DNA from: Spirochaetales bacterium
GTDB lineage: Bacteria; Spirochaetota; Spirochaetia; SZUA-6; JAFGRV01
Length of the DNA stretch: 64,000 nt
Direction: 5' to 3'
NCBI GenBank assembly: GCA_016935735.1
Contig: JAFGQK010000071.1
Span: 1 to 64,000, forward strand
Both the position numbers and the translations under genes were made by a program. Of this stretch, positions 1-7,587 are shown piece after piece. Within the stretch, counting starts at the first letter, position 1, and each line of letters begins with the position of its first letter. A model generated the notes under the pieces. That model was not told the DNA's origin. It worked only from the letters and a program-made list of their open reading frames with translations, and made no database searches.

Positions 1-470
1 GTGATAATATCTGAAAGAATTATCTTTCACTTTTTTATGAAGACATTTCTTACAGTTTATTGATTCTGAAGTAAAGTACCGGGATCCGTCAATTGTAATA
101 AGATAATATGAATCGAGAAAAGGTATTGAGATAAATATTTCCCTCGCTGCATCCGGTGGAAATATTCCTTAAAAACTCCCTTGATTGGATTATATGAATG
201 AATATCAATGATATCTCGAAGTTGTGTATCAGAAGGAAGGCTTTTTATATTGAACACCGTTGAGAGGTTGTTGCGGCTCGTTTCTTTTTGAAACCGCCGC
301 TGAAACTCTAAAACAGATTTGTCTTGAAGAAAAAAAAGTGCAAACCCACAAGAATAAATATCAGACATAGAATATTCAATTTTTTCAGGGTGGCGGGTAT
401 CAGGTATATTGTTGAAAGCCTGCTTTAGACTACCAGGAAGTGAGGAAAACACAACATTGACATAATTCAT
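1..470 (-). pseudogene. frameshifted DDE transposase, runs off the left edge
   Basis: The 137-residue ORF on the minus strand begins like a DDE transposase N-terminal region, with a LPSDTQLRDIID block and a following RGKYLSQYLF segment. It then leaves the family pattern and stops at about base 57. Reading the next frame from about base 114 gives YYLITIDGSRYF, then INCKKCLHKK and FRYYH, which is the expected continuation with the first catalytic Asp in IDGS. One base has therefore been lost near bases 115-120. The C-terminal part, if present, lies outside the window. No terminal inverted repeat is visible. The element is an inactive copy unless programmed frameshifting restores the frame, for which there is no clear slippery site. 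Confidence 0.8.
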
Positions 471-518
471 TTTCTCTAATATATTGTAAAATACAAAGGA
501 TTACAGGGTGATATAATT

Positions 519-660
519 ATGCGCAATGAATTTACAGCCATAATAGAAAAGGACGGGGAATGGTATATAGGGTATTGTTGAAGTAATTCCAGGACATAAA
601 GAAATACCAGATAAGCTTGTAAAAAAAATATGTAAAAATTTATCTGTTCCCGTATTATAA
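519..660 (+). pseudogene. HicB/HicA toxin-antitoxin remnant
   Basis: ATG at 519 opens MRNEFTAIIEKDGEWYIGYC, the typical N-terminus of a HicB-type antitoxin, and then meets TGA at 579. Shifting frame gives EVIPGHKEIPDKLVKKICKN up to TAA at 658. The EVIPG part continues HicB, while GHKEIPDKLVKKICKNL resembles the C-terminal strand-helix of HicA toxins. This suggests an internal deletion that fused the start of hicB to the end of hicA, plus a frameshift. It cannot make a working toxin or antitoxin. The HicB call is fairly firm; the HicA part is a weaker resemblance. Confidence 0.55.
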
Positions 661-1020
661 AAATAAAATTACCTTGTAGTTACTCCTTTTTCAATACACA
701 CGTCATAGAAAATCGTTTTAAAACGTAGTCAAATTTTAGCCGGATTAAAAACAAAACCTGCTATAAAAAGCCAAATAGAATAATAAAAACTTGACATTAT
801 TTCATATATCATATACATTTTTACACAGAAAATGACAGCAAGGCAAAAAACGGATTATGGCAAGATAGAATAGTGCAAAAACCAGATGGGGCAGAACAGG
901 TAAGAATTCAATCAAATGATACGGCGTTATATATGCAAAAAGTCCGTCATGGGTTTATCTATGCATTGTATTTTTCTAAAATAAGCAGGATATGAAAAAA
1001 AGAGTGGGAGGACAAAACCC
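661..1020. other. 360-base gap without a recognised gene
   Basis: This stretch is AT-rich. A TTGACA at about 794 could be a -35 box for purQ, with TACATT-like sequence downstream. A reading frame without a start codon, containing VQKPDGAEQVRIQSNDTAL, runs to a TGA just before purQ; it matches no family I recognise and is probably a gene scrap. The end of the gap holds the purQ ribosome binding site GGGAGG. Confidence 0.4.
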
Positions 1021-1800
1021 ATGGTAAAAACATGCATCGTTACCGGTTATGGAATCAACGCAGATGATGAATTGAAAAAAGCCTTTGAACTCACCGGAGC
1101 GGATGTCCAGAAAATCCATATAAACGATTTGATCAGGATCCCCACACTCCTTGGCTTCTACCATATTCTGGGTTTTCCCGGGGGATTTTCCTTTGGGGAT
1201 CATATCGGATCAGGCAAAGTTTTTGCAAGTCTCTTTAAAAAGAAACTGAAACAGACCCTTGATAAATTTATTGAAGCGGGAAAGCTGGTTATTGGAATCT
1301 GTAATGGATTCCAGGTTCTTGTTAAAATGGGCATTCTTCCAAACCTCTCCGGTAACTGGACTCAGGAAGTTTCTCTTATCCACAATGACTCCGGTAAATT
1401 TGAAGACAGATGGGTGAAGCTGAAAATAAACCCTGAATCCCCCTGTATCTGGACAAAAGGTATTTCCGAACTGGAAGTTCCGGTCAGGCATGGGGAGGGG
1501 AAGCTTGTCATTGCAGATGATGAGGTCGAAAAACACATTCTGGATAATCACCTGGATGCTGTCACTTATACGTCGAAAAACGGTGGCGAAGTACACTACC
1601 CGGATAATCCCAATGGATCGGTTCATAATATTGCAGGGATTTGTGACCGGACAGGCCGTGTCTTTGGTCTTATGCCCCATCCCGAGGCATTCATTTTCCC
1701 GGAAAACCATCCCAGGTGGCAAAGGGAAAAGATTGAAACCGGTGCGGGACTTGCACTATTCAGAAACGGTGTTGAGTTTCTTAAGAGAGATAAAAAATAG
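1021..1800 (+). CDS. purQ: phosphoribosylformylglycinamidine synthase subunit PurQ (glutaminase)
   Basis: A class I glutamine amidotransferase that frees ammonia from glutamine for the conversion of FGAR to FGAM in purine synthesis, acting with PurL and PurS in the cytoplasm. The nucleophile elbow GICNGFQ at about residue 95 carries the catalytic Cys, and PHPEAF near the C-terminus carries the His and Glu of the triad. GFPGGFSFGDH near residue 55 is the usual oxyanion region. The length of 259 residues fits the large-PurQ type. The ATG at 1021 is preceded by GGGAGG. No purL or purS gene is in the window, so the purine genes are scattered here. Confidence 0.93.
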   Translation: MVKTCIVTGYGINADDELKKAFELTGADVQKIHINDLIRIPTLLGFYHILGFPGGFSFGDHIGSGKVFASLFKKKLKQTLDKFIEAGKLVIGICNGFQVLVKMGILPNLSGNWTQEVSLIHNDSGKFEDRWVKLKINPESPCIWTKGISELEVPVRHGEGKLVIADDEVEKHILDNHLDAVTYTSKNGGEVHYPDNPNGSVHNIAGICDRTGRVFGLMPHPEAFIFPENHPRWQREKIETGAGLALFRNGVEFLKRDKK

Positions 1801-1846
1801 TAACACAGCGCTGGCTACGCCGGTTATTGATTGAACAAAGAATACA

Positions 1847-2446
1847 ATGAAACAGGCTTTACTTGTTATTGATTATATTGAATGCTGCTGTATTGAAACA
1901 TACAGGGACCCCCAGTTGAATCTCGGACTTTCAAAGGTAAGGGAAATCGCCCCATCACTTGAGAAACTGGTCACCTTTTACCGGACAAAGCACCTTGGGG
2001 AAGTGATCTGGGTAACGTGCTGTCCATGGGTAAAAGGGTATGTGCATCCCACTATTGAACTGTTTTATGAGGAAAATCCGGAAGCCAGGTTTTACAGCAA
2101 TACCCTGGAAGGTAACGGCTTTTATATGCTTACTCCCGAAAACGATGAACAGGTTTTTAAAAAGAATTTGTACAGTGCCTTTTCCGGGACCGGCGGATTA
2201 TTACATAAATATCTGCAGGAAAAACAGATAAAACACCTGATAATGACAGGGATTTATTCAACCGGGTGCGTGAATGCAACGGTCTGCGAGGCGTTTCACC
2301 ATGGATATAAACTCACCATTATTCGTGATTGTGTGGAAACATTTGATTACCCTGGCAAGCAGGAATACCAGGAATACCTTCTTGTAGATTGGTCGTATAT
2401 GTATGGGAAGGTAGTGAAGCTGGATACATTCATGAAGGGTCCTTAA
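1847..2446 (+). CDS. isochorismatase-family cysteine hydrolase
   Basis: A 199-residue cytoplasmic alpha/beta hydrolase of the isochorismatase/nicotinamidase superfamily. The expected triad is visible: Asp9 in LLVIDYIE, Lys in FKKNLYSAF near residue 103, and Cys in GIYSTGCVNATVCEAF near residue 140. The LLHKYLQEKQIKHLIMTGI run is the usual strand before the nucleophile. The substrate cannot be told from sequence; nicotinamidase, N-carbamoylsarcosine amidase and isochorismatase are all possible. It starts 46 bases after purQ on the same strand and may be co-transcribed, although the ribosome binding site is weak. Its 3' end overlaps the convergent coaBC gene by 17 bases. Confidence 0.85.
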   Translation: MKQALLVIDYIECCCIETYRDPQLNLGLSKVREIAPSLEKLVTFYRTKHLGEVIWVTCCPWVKGYVHPTIELFYEENPEARFYSNTLEGNGFYMLTPENDEQVFKKNLYSAFSGTGGLLHKYLQEKQIKHLIMTGIYSTGCVNATVCEAFHHGYKLTIIRDCVETFDYPGKQEYQEYLLVDWSYMYGKVVKLDTFMKGP

Positions 2447-3701
2447 TAATCCCCATCTCTTCTGCCACGATTTCAAGGAGCCTTGCTGCCACTTCTTGTT
2501 TGGAGGCAAGGGGTATTTGTTTTACTTCTTTTTTCCTGTTCACCACAAACAGTTCATTTGTATCGGACTCGAATCCTGTATCCGCTTTGCTTACATCATT
2601 CACTGCAATAAGGTCTGCATCTGCTTTGAGCATGCGGGTATATGCATTATCAATTAATTCAACCTGTGCAAGATGGTAAAGGGCACGAAATGCAACGATA
2701 AAAGAACCGGGAGAAACCTTTTTCACCGTATCGAGTATTTTGGGATTCGGTACAAGGGTTAATGTCAATTCTGAATGGGTATGGGTGGAAATCTTTTCGT
2801 TTGATTTTTCTTTTGGCCTGAAATCTGCAATTGCAGCAGATAATATCACCAGATCGTATTTTTTCTTTTTTAATTCCTTCATAATTGCTTCATTCATCTG
2901 GACCGCGGTTTCAACATCGATAATCCTGCACCCGGAAGGCCTCCGGGCAGTACCTTTCCCATATACAACAGTGACATCACCACCCATCTGTACTGCCTTT
3001 TCTGCAACAGCCATACCCATCTTTCCTGTGCTGTTATTGGTTAAAACACGGACAGGATCAATATATTCCACTGTTCTTCCTGCGTTGATAAGAATTTTTT
3101 TCTCTTTAAATATCCGTTTTTTTAAAAGGATTTGTACGATACAATCATAAATCTCCCCGGTTTCCGGGATCTTTGCCTTTCCCTCTTCCATCCTCGGCAG
3201 CATGATATGAATACCATATGACTTACATCGTTCTATATTTTTTAAGACAACCGGGTGTTTGTACATGCTTTCGTGCATTGCAGGGACAATTAAAACCGGG
3301 ATCCCCTCTCCGATTGCAGTCGTTGCACAGGTAGTTACCGGTGTATCGTCGATACCACAGGTGATTTTGCCTATGGTATTTGCAGTGGAAGGCGCGATGA
3401 GCAGGAGATCCGCTTTGTTTTCCACATTACCGCACAGTGCAACATGTTCGATGGCACCGGTAAGTTTCGTAACCGGTTTGTTCCCTGTTGCCCAGAAAAG
3501 AAGTTCCGGATTGATAATCTGTATTGCGGCCTTACTCATAACAGAAAACACTTCCGCACCATGCCGCATTAAAAGCCGTGCAATATCCGGTGACCGTACT
3601 GCGGCAACACTCCCGGTGATACCCAATACAATTATCCTGCCGGACAGGGTGTCGCCGTCTGAACTGATAATGTCTTTTGACGGATGGGGCTGTTTCTCCA
3701 T
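2430..3701 (-). CDS. coaBC: bifunctional phosphopantothenoylcysteine decarboxylase / phosphopantothenate-cysteine ligase
   Basis: Catalyses two consecutive steps of coenzyme A synthesis: joining cysteine to 4'-phosphopantothenate (CoaB) and decarboxylating the product (CoaC). The N-terminal flavoprotein domain shows GITGSVAAVR, EHVALC with the catalytic His, and APSTANTIGK. The C-terminal CoaB domain shows NAGRTVEYIDPVR and TNNSTGKMG. The track ORF starts at 3716, but the sequence ATGGAGGAAATTGTTATG places GGAGG just before a second in-frame ATG, so I choose 3701 (MEKQPH) as the start. The gene stands alone and is convergent with the isochorismatase-like gene. Confidence 0.92.
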   Translation of the reverse strand: MEKQPHPSKDIISSDGDTLSGRIIVLGITGSVAAVRSPDIARLLMRHGAEVFSVMSKAAIQIINPELLFWATGNKPVTKLTGAIEHVALCGNVENKADLLLIAPSTANTIGKITCGIDDTPVTTCATTAIGEGIPVLIVPAMHESMYKHPVVLKNIERCKSYGIHIMLPRMEEGKAKIPETGEIYDCIVQILLKKRIFKEKKILINAGRTVEYIDPVRVLTNNSTGKMGMAVAEKAVQMGGDVTVVYGKGTARRPSGCRIIDVETAVQMNEAIMKELKKKKYDLVILSAAIADFRPKEKSNEKISTHTHSELTLTLVPNPKILDTVKKVSPGSFIVAFRALYHLAQVELIDNAYTRMLKADADLIAVNDVSKADTGFESDTNELFVVNRKKEVKQIPLASKQEVAARLLEIVAEEMGIIKDPS

Positions 3702-3910
3702 AACAATTTCCTCCATGTATTCTTATATTTCGTAAGCTGAATGTCAATACCCGGGATGAGAATATGAGAATATAATGATTGATAGACAAAATCTACGGGA
3801 AAAATCAATATTCTCTCTTAAAGCCACAGTTGTAAATTTTTCTTAATAATGCTACTAATGAAAATGAATGATTTCTTACGTGATCTTTTTAATGACGAAA
3901 TAACTGGGAT

Positions 3911-4282
3911 ATGAAACTGAAACCGGGTGATATTATCATAATTATTATCGCTATGGGTGCGATTACTTTCCTTACTTTCTCTCTTTTCAGCAACCAGGTG
4001 AACAATAAAAATTGCCACATCATTACCCCGGAAAAAGAATATATATATCCATTACATATAGATCAATCCATTGAAATAAAGGGAAGCCTCGGCATTTCCC
4101 ATATAGAGATCAAAAACAACCATGTTCACATGTTATCATCCCCCTGCTCGTTAAAAACCTGCATAAAAAGGGGTGAAATATCAGAGGTGGGGAGCTGGAT
4201 TGCCTGTCTGCCCAATAAAATACTTATCATTATAAAAGGGAAAAAGAGTGAAAAAGCAGAAATCGATATCCTTTCAGAGTAA
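3911..4282 (+). CDS. NusG domain II-containing protein, membrane-anchored
   Basis: A 123-residue protein with one N-terminal membrane segment (about residues 7-26, IIIIIIAMGAITFLTF) followed by an exported NusG_II (KOW-like) beta domain. The family pattern is clear: SSPCSLKTCIKRGEIS followed by GSWIACLPNKILI, with conserved cysteines. The function of the family is unknown; it often sits next to Gx transporter genes, as here. It is the first gene of a three-gene operon and overlaps the next start by 35 bases, so translation is probably coupled. Confidence 0.85.
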   Translation: MKLKPGDIIIIIIAMGAITFLTFSLFSNQVNNKNCHIITPEKEYIYPLHIDQSIEIKGSLGISHIEIKNNHVHMLSSPCSLKTCIKRGEISEVGSWIACLPNKILIIIKGKKSEKAEIDILSE

Positions 4283-4793
4283 CATTGTCGCACTCCTTGC
4301 AGCATGTTGTATTTTTCTGTCTGCTTTTGAATATATCATCCCTAAACCAATACCCTTTTTAAGAATAGGGCTTGCCAACCTCCCGATCTTAATCGGTATT
4401 ACATTACTGCCCTTTCCGGCGTTTCTCCTGCTTATCTGTATGAAAGTTTGTTTCCAGGGACTTATCTACGGTACATTCTTTTCCCATATTATCATCCTTT
4501 CTGCCGGGGGAACATTTTCAAGCAGTATTGCCATGTTTTTTTTATATAAGTTTTGTAAAAAATATATCTCTTTTATAGGGATAAGTGTAACCGGTGCATT
4601 ATTGAGTAATACAGTGCAGTTATATCTTGCCGGACTTCTGTTCTTCGGACCATCTGTCTGGCTTATCAGCCCGCCATTTTATATTATCGGGGGAATAGCC
4701 GGCCTGCTTCTTGGCGTTTTTACCAATACCTTTACCGGGAAATCCATGTGGCTTACACAATGCAGGGAACTATTGTATGCAGATAACTCATAA
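4248..4793 (+). CDS. Gx transporter family protein (heptaprenyl diphosphate synthase component I-like)
   Basis: A 181-residue integral membrane protein with about five hydrophobic segments. It matches the family annotated as Gx transporter or heptaprenyl diphosphate synthase component I: IPKPIPFLRIGLANLPILIG near the N-terminus is the signature stretch, and the rest resembles an ECF-type S component. The start is GTG at 4248, inside the end of the NusG_II gene. The older enzyme name is misleading, because the sequence is plainly a membrane carrier. The substrate is unknown. The next gene overlaps its end by 17 bases. Confidence 0.85.
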   Translation: MKKQKSISFQSNIVALLAACCIFLSAFEYIIPKPIPFLRIGLANLPILIGITLLPFPAFLLLICMKVCFQGLIYGTFFSHIIILSAGGTFSSSIAMFFLYKFCKKYISFIGISVTGALLSNTVQLYLAGLLFFGPSVWLISPPFYIIGGIAGLLLGVFTNTFTGKSMWLTQCRELLYADNS

Positions 4794-5412
4794 ACTGCCG
4801 GAAATACATTTTTCCCCGGTTATGTTATTTATTCATGGTTTTTGTATTCTTCCTGCATTCATATTCCAGAAGGTTCTTTTATTTCGTGTTTTCCAGACAA
4901 TCCTTTTTATTTTCCTTTCATTATTCCATGCATCTTCATCTGTTGATAAAAGGAAACAGCTTGTTTTCTCTTTCTTTTCTTTTCTTTTTATCCTTGTATT
5001 CAATATGCTTACACCCCATGGGGAAGTCCTTTTTACCTTATTCAATTTTCCTGTCACCCTTGGTGCAATCAATACCGGTATATTCAAAGCAACAGTATTT
5101 ACCGGCCTTCTGGCACTCTCGAAAATCACCATTGCAAAAAACCTTTCTCTTCCCGGGCCTGCTGGGAAAATGGTCAGTAAGGTTTTTTATTATTTTGGAG
5201 AGCTCAAAGAGGTACAGGGGAAATATAAAACAAAAGATATAATAAAGCGTATCGATCTGATTTTACTCTCTATTACCCCTCCCCCGGATACCGGTGATTC
5301 AGTACCAATAGAACAAAAATTGAAAACCAGTCGTGCCGGTATCTTACTCATTTGCATATCACTATTTTTTCACTGGGGAATTTTTATACTGTCATTATAT
5401 ATAGCAAAGTAA
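4777..5412 (+). CDS. membrane protein, possibly EcfT-like partner of the Gx transporter
   Basis: The track ORF begins at 4711, but the first plausible start is ATG at 4777 (MQITHKLPEI), 17 bases before the stop of the Gx transporter gene, giving about 211 residues. It has four or five membrane segments, a cytoplasmic stretch around residues 120-175, and a last membrane helix at the C-terminus. NFPVTLGAINTGIFKATVFTG followed by a basic amphipathic region recalls energy-coupling-factor T components, but the ARG motifs of classical EcfT are not visible. The neighbour suggests an S/T pair; no ATPase gene is nearby. Function is an inference from context. Confidence 0.6.
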   Translation: MQITHKLPEIHFSPVMLFIHGFCILPAFIFQKVLLFRVFQTILFIFLSLFHASSSVDKRKQLVFSFFSFLFILVFNMLTPHGEVLFTLFNFPVTLGAINTGIFKATVFTGLLALSKITIAKNLSLPGPAGKMVSKVFYYFGELKEVQGKYKTKDIIKRIDLILLSITPPPDTGDSVPIEQKLKTSRAGILLICISLFFHWGIFILSLYIAK

Positions 5413-5426
5413 GCCCGTGCATTCCG

Positions 5427-5476
5427 GCAATTACCAAATATCTTGCGCACATGGCGCAAGATATTAAGGTAATTGC
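5427..5476. repeat. 20-bp imperfect hairpin between convergent genes
   Basis: The outer arms GCAATTACC and GGTAATTGC and the inner arms ATATCTTGCGC and GCGCAAGATAT form a long stem with a small internal bulge and a 5-base loop. It lies 15 bases after the EcfT-like gene and 30 bases before the convergent lipoprotein stop. There is no strong T-tract on the plus side, and on the minus side the sequence is only weakly T-rich, so it may be a bidirectional terminator or an mRNA 3'-end stabiliser. Confidence 0.6.
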
Positions 5477-5506
5477 ATTGAAGAGATAAGCTTTTTCTAT
5501 TTTATC

Positions 5507-5977
5507 CTATTTTTGTAATACGACTGCCTGAAGGTTTCCGAAGAACCTGTTTGCAAGTGTGATCCCTTTTACTACAAGAGTCTGTGAGCCGACATCCAGT
5601 TTCACTGAACCAACCTCTACATCAATAAATGCAGACCAATCACCGGTATCCGGCACTTTAAATGGTAATGTTTCACCGGCTACAGTCACACCGACTGTTG
5701 AACCTGCAAACTGTGGATCGCATGCGATTTTTACCGTAACCTTGTATTCCCCGGCATCTGCAACATCAAATGTCCAGATAATTTCATCATCTTCCTTTTC
5801 CCACCAGCCGATGTTGTCTCTGTCCGGACCTTCTTCGTAAACCAGATTACCAGTCGTTTTCAGTTGTGCGTCTACTGCACTCAACGTGATTTTAGCTGGT
5901 TTCCCTTTGGGTGTAGATACACAGGAGAAAAGGAAAAGCATACATATGATGACAGCAGCAATAAAACTTTTATACAT
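5507..5977 (-). CDS. lipoprotein with a carbohydrate-binding-like beta domain
   Basis: A 156-residue exported protein. The signal peptide ends in a lipobox-like LLFSC near residue 19, so it is probably lipid-anchored. The rest is one beta-sandwich resembling CBM6-like modules found at the C-termini of fucosidases: EIIWTFDVADAGEYKVTVKIACD, then AGSTVGVTVAG, DTGDWSAFIDVEVG and VGSQTLVVKGI. No catalytic domain is attached, so a role in binding sugar or wall polymer is likely. The start has AGGAGG. The sequence 30 bases upstream shares an 11-base core with the promoter region of the sugar ABC binding protein at 15508, so both may answer to the same regulator. Confidence 0.75.
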   Translation of the reverse strand: MYKSFIAAVIICMLFLFSCVSTPKGKPAKITLSAVDAQLKTTGNLVYEEGPDRDNIGWWEKEDDEIIWTFDVADAGEYKVTVKIACDPQFAGSTVGVTVAGETLPFKVPDTGDWSAFIDVEVGSVKLDVGSQTLVVKGITLANRFFGNLQAVVLQK

Positions 5978-6002
5978 ATTTACCTCCTAATAGAATGTAT
6001 AT

Positions 6003-6028
6003 AAAAACCCGATAACATCAGGGTTTTT
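6003..6028 (-). promoter_or_regulatory. dyad with GATGTTATCGG core upstream of the lipoprotein gene
   Basis: On the minus strand the arms AAAAACCC and GGGTTTTT surround TGATGTTATC. The core GATGTTATCGG lies 31 bases before the lipoprotein ATG and is identical to the core 30 bases before the sugar-binding protein ATG at 15508. It could be a repressor operator. Because of the T-rich right arm it could also end the response-regulator transcript coming from 6187. The shared core favours an operator. Confidence 0.5.
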
Positions 6029-6186
6029 GTATAAATTAAGGTGATATAGATCAGACCTTAAGGGAATAACCCGAAATTGCCCTGTTATGTAAACAAATAT
6101 GTTAAACGTATATCATTAAAAATCGATTCTGTAAAGATGAAAATATATAAAAATTGTTTTTTTTAAAAGCAGTGAACCAGAAGCCA

Positions 6187-7527
6187 TCATTCAATGCCAT
6201 ATTCCTTCATTTTATTAAAAAGTGTTCTCCGTGTAATACCCAATTCCTCTGCCGCTTTTGTCCTGTTTCCTTCCCAGCGTGTGAGGGCAAAGAGTATTGT
6301 TTCTTTTTCCATTTCCCTGATTGTTCCCTTTTTTAATACAGGGTTGTGCTTTTCGTCCTGTTGTTCAATATCAAAATCGGAAGTGGTGAGTATGTCCGTT
6401 TCAGCAAGAATAAATGCACGTTCTATAAGATTTTCAAGTTCACGGATATTGCCGGGGAAAGAATAATTATGAAGCAATTGCAATGCTTCCGGGGTTATTC
6501 CCTTTATTTTTCTGTCATGTTTTTTCATGATTTTATTGAATTGTTCTATAAAGAAACCAATAAGCTGCGGAAGATCATTAATCATCTCTTTTAATGGAGG
6601 AAGGTGGATATTGATGATATTGAGCCGGAAATAAAGATCTTCCCTGAATCTGCCCGATGCGATGAGTTTTTTTAAATCCCTGTTTGTTGCTGCAATGATA
6701 CGTACATCTACAGGGATGGGTTTTAAACTGCCAAGCCGTTGAATTTTTTTATCCTGGAGAAACCTGAGTAATTTCACCTGGAGTCCGGGAGCCATATCAC
6801 CGATTTCATCAAGAAAGAGTGTACCGGAAGATGCGAGTTCAATTATTCCCTGTTTTCTTGATGCCGCACCGGTAAATGCGCCTTTTTCATACCCGAATAA
6901 TTCACTTTCCAGCAAGCTTTCCGGCATCCCCCCGATATTGATCGGGATAAAAGCATTCGCTGCCCTGTCTGACATAAGATGGATTCTCTTTGCGGTTATT
7001 TCTTTTCCTGTTCCACTTTCCCCGGTAATAAGAATTGTTGAACCGGTTTTTGCCACTTTGCCGATAATTCGTTCAATTTCTTTGTTTTTTTCACTTCTGC
7101 TTATCCAGATTTTTTCTTCATGATAAAGCCGTTTCCCAATTGCTATATGATCTTTATTTGCCTGTTCTTCCAGGAGCCGTTTTAGACGGAAGACAAGTTC
7201 TTCCGGATCAAAGGGTTTTACAATATAGTCTTTTGCGCCGGATTTCATAGCCTGGACCGCATCCCGAATTTCTCCGAATGCACTGATCATAATAACAGGA
7301 ATATGAGGACCTTCTTTCTGAATCCACTGGAGTAATTCAAGACCATCCATTCCCGGCATTTTAAGATCCACCACTGCTGCATTAAAGACCTCATCTTCCA
7401 ATAGACGTTTTGCAGAAAGACCATTTTCTGCAGCTATACCTTCTATCCGGTCGAGTTCCAGATAACGGACAACCGAATCACGTATGTTCTTTTCATCATC
7501 AACTACAAGAATTCTCGGCTTTTTCAT
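6187..7527 (-). CDS. sigma-54-dependent response regulator (NtrC family)
   Basis: A 446-residue two-component regulator. The receiver domain (1-120) has the acidic pair DD at 10-11, phosphoacceptor Asp54 in AVVDLKMPG, and the conserved KPFDPEE. The AAA+ domain (about 140-365) has Walker A GESGTGKE, the sigma-54 contact loop GAFTGA and Walker B LFLDEIGDM. A Fis-type helix-turn-helix closes the protein (AAEELGITRRTLFNKMKEYG). It therefore activates sigma-54 promoters when phosphorylated, most likely by the kinase encoded just upstream. The operon carries its own sigma-54 promoter with two upstream dyads (9443 and 9621), so autoregulation is likely. The arrangement resembles ZraSR or AtoSC. Confidence 0.93.
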   Translation of the reverse strand: MKKPRILVVDDEKNIRDSVVRYLELDRIEGIAAENGLSAKRLLEDEVFNAAVVDLKMPGMDGLELLQWIQKEGPHIPVIMISAFGEIRDAVQAMKSGAKDYIVKPFDPEELVFRLKRLLEEQANKDHIAIGKRLYHEEKIWISRSEKNKEIERIIGKVAKTGSTILITGESGTGKEITAKRIHLMSDRAANAFIPINIGGMPESLLESELFGYEKGAFTGAASRKQGIIELASSGTLFLDEIGDMAPGLQVKLLRFLQDKKIQRLGSLKPIPVDVRIIAATNRDLKKLIASGRFREDLYFRLNIINIHLPPLKEMINDLPQLIGFFIEQFNKIMKKHDRKIKGITPEALQLLHNYSFPGNIRELENLIERAFILAETDILTTSDFDIEQQDEKHNPVLKKGTIREMEKETILFALTRWEGNRTKAAEELGITRRTLFNKMKEYGIE

Positions 7528-7558
7528 GGACTTTTCCCGGTTTCTTCTTGTGCTTTAT

Positions 7559-7580
7559 TCAACATAGTTGAGCCCCAATT
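7559..7580. repeat. short dispersed repeat, copy 1
   Basis: TCAACATAG followed by TTGAGCCCCAATT lies in the 60-base gap between the kinase and regulator genes. A nearly identical segment occurs at 33264-33286. The first half is palindromic (TCAAC / GTTGA). Confidence 0.55.
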
Positions 7581-7587
7581 ATTATTT

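Noticed and set aside
1210-1722. 170-residue ORF antisense to purQ
   Set aside because: Shadow of purQ; the purQ frame has all catalytic motifs.
5427-5476. CRISPR or small RNA at the long hairpin after the EcfT-like gene
   Set aside because: A single hairpin between two convergent genes, no repeat-spacer pattern; a transcription end is the simplest reading. No CRISPR array was seen anywhere in the window.
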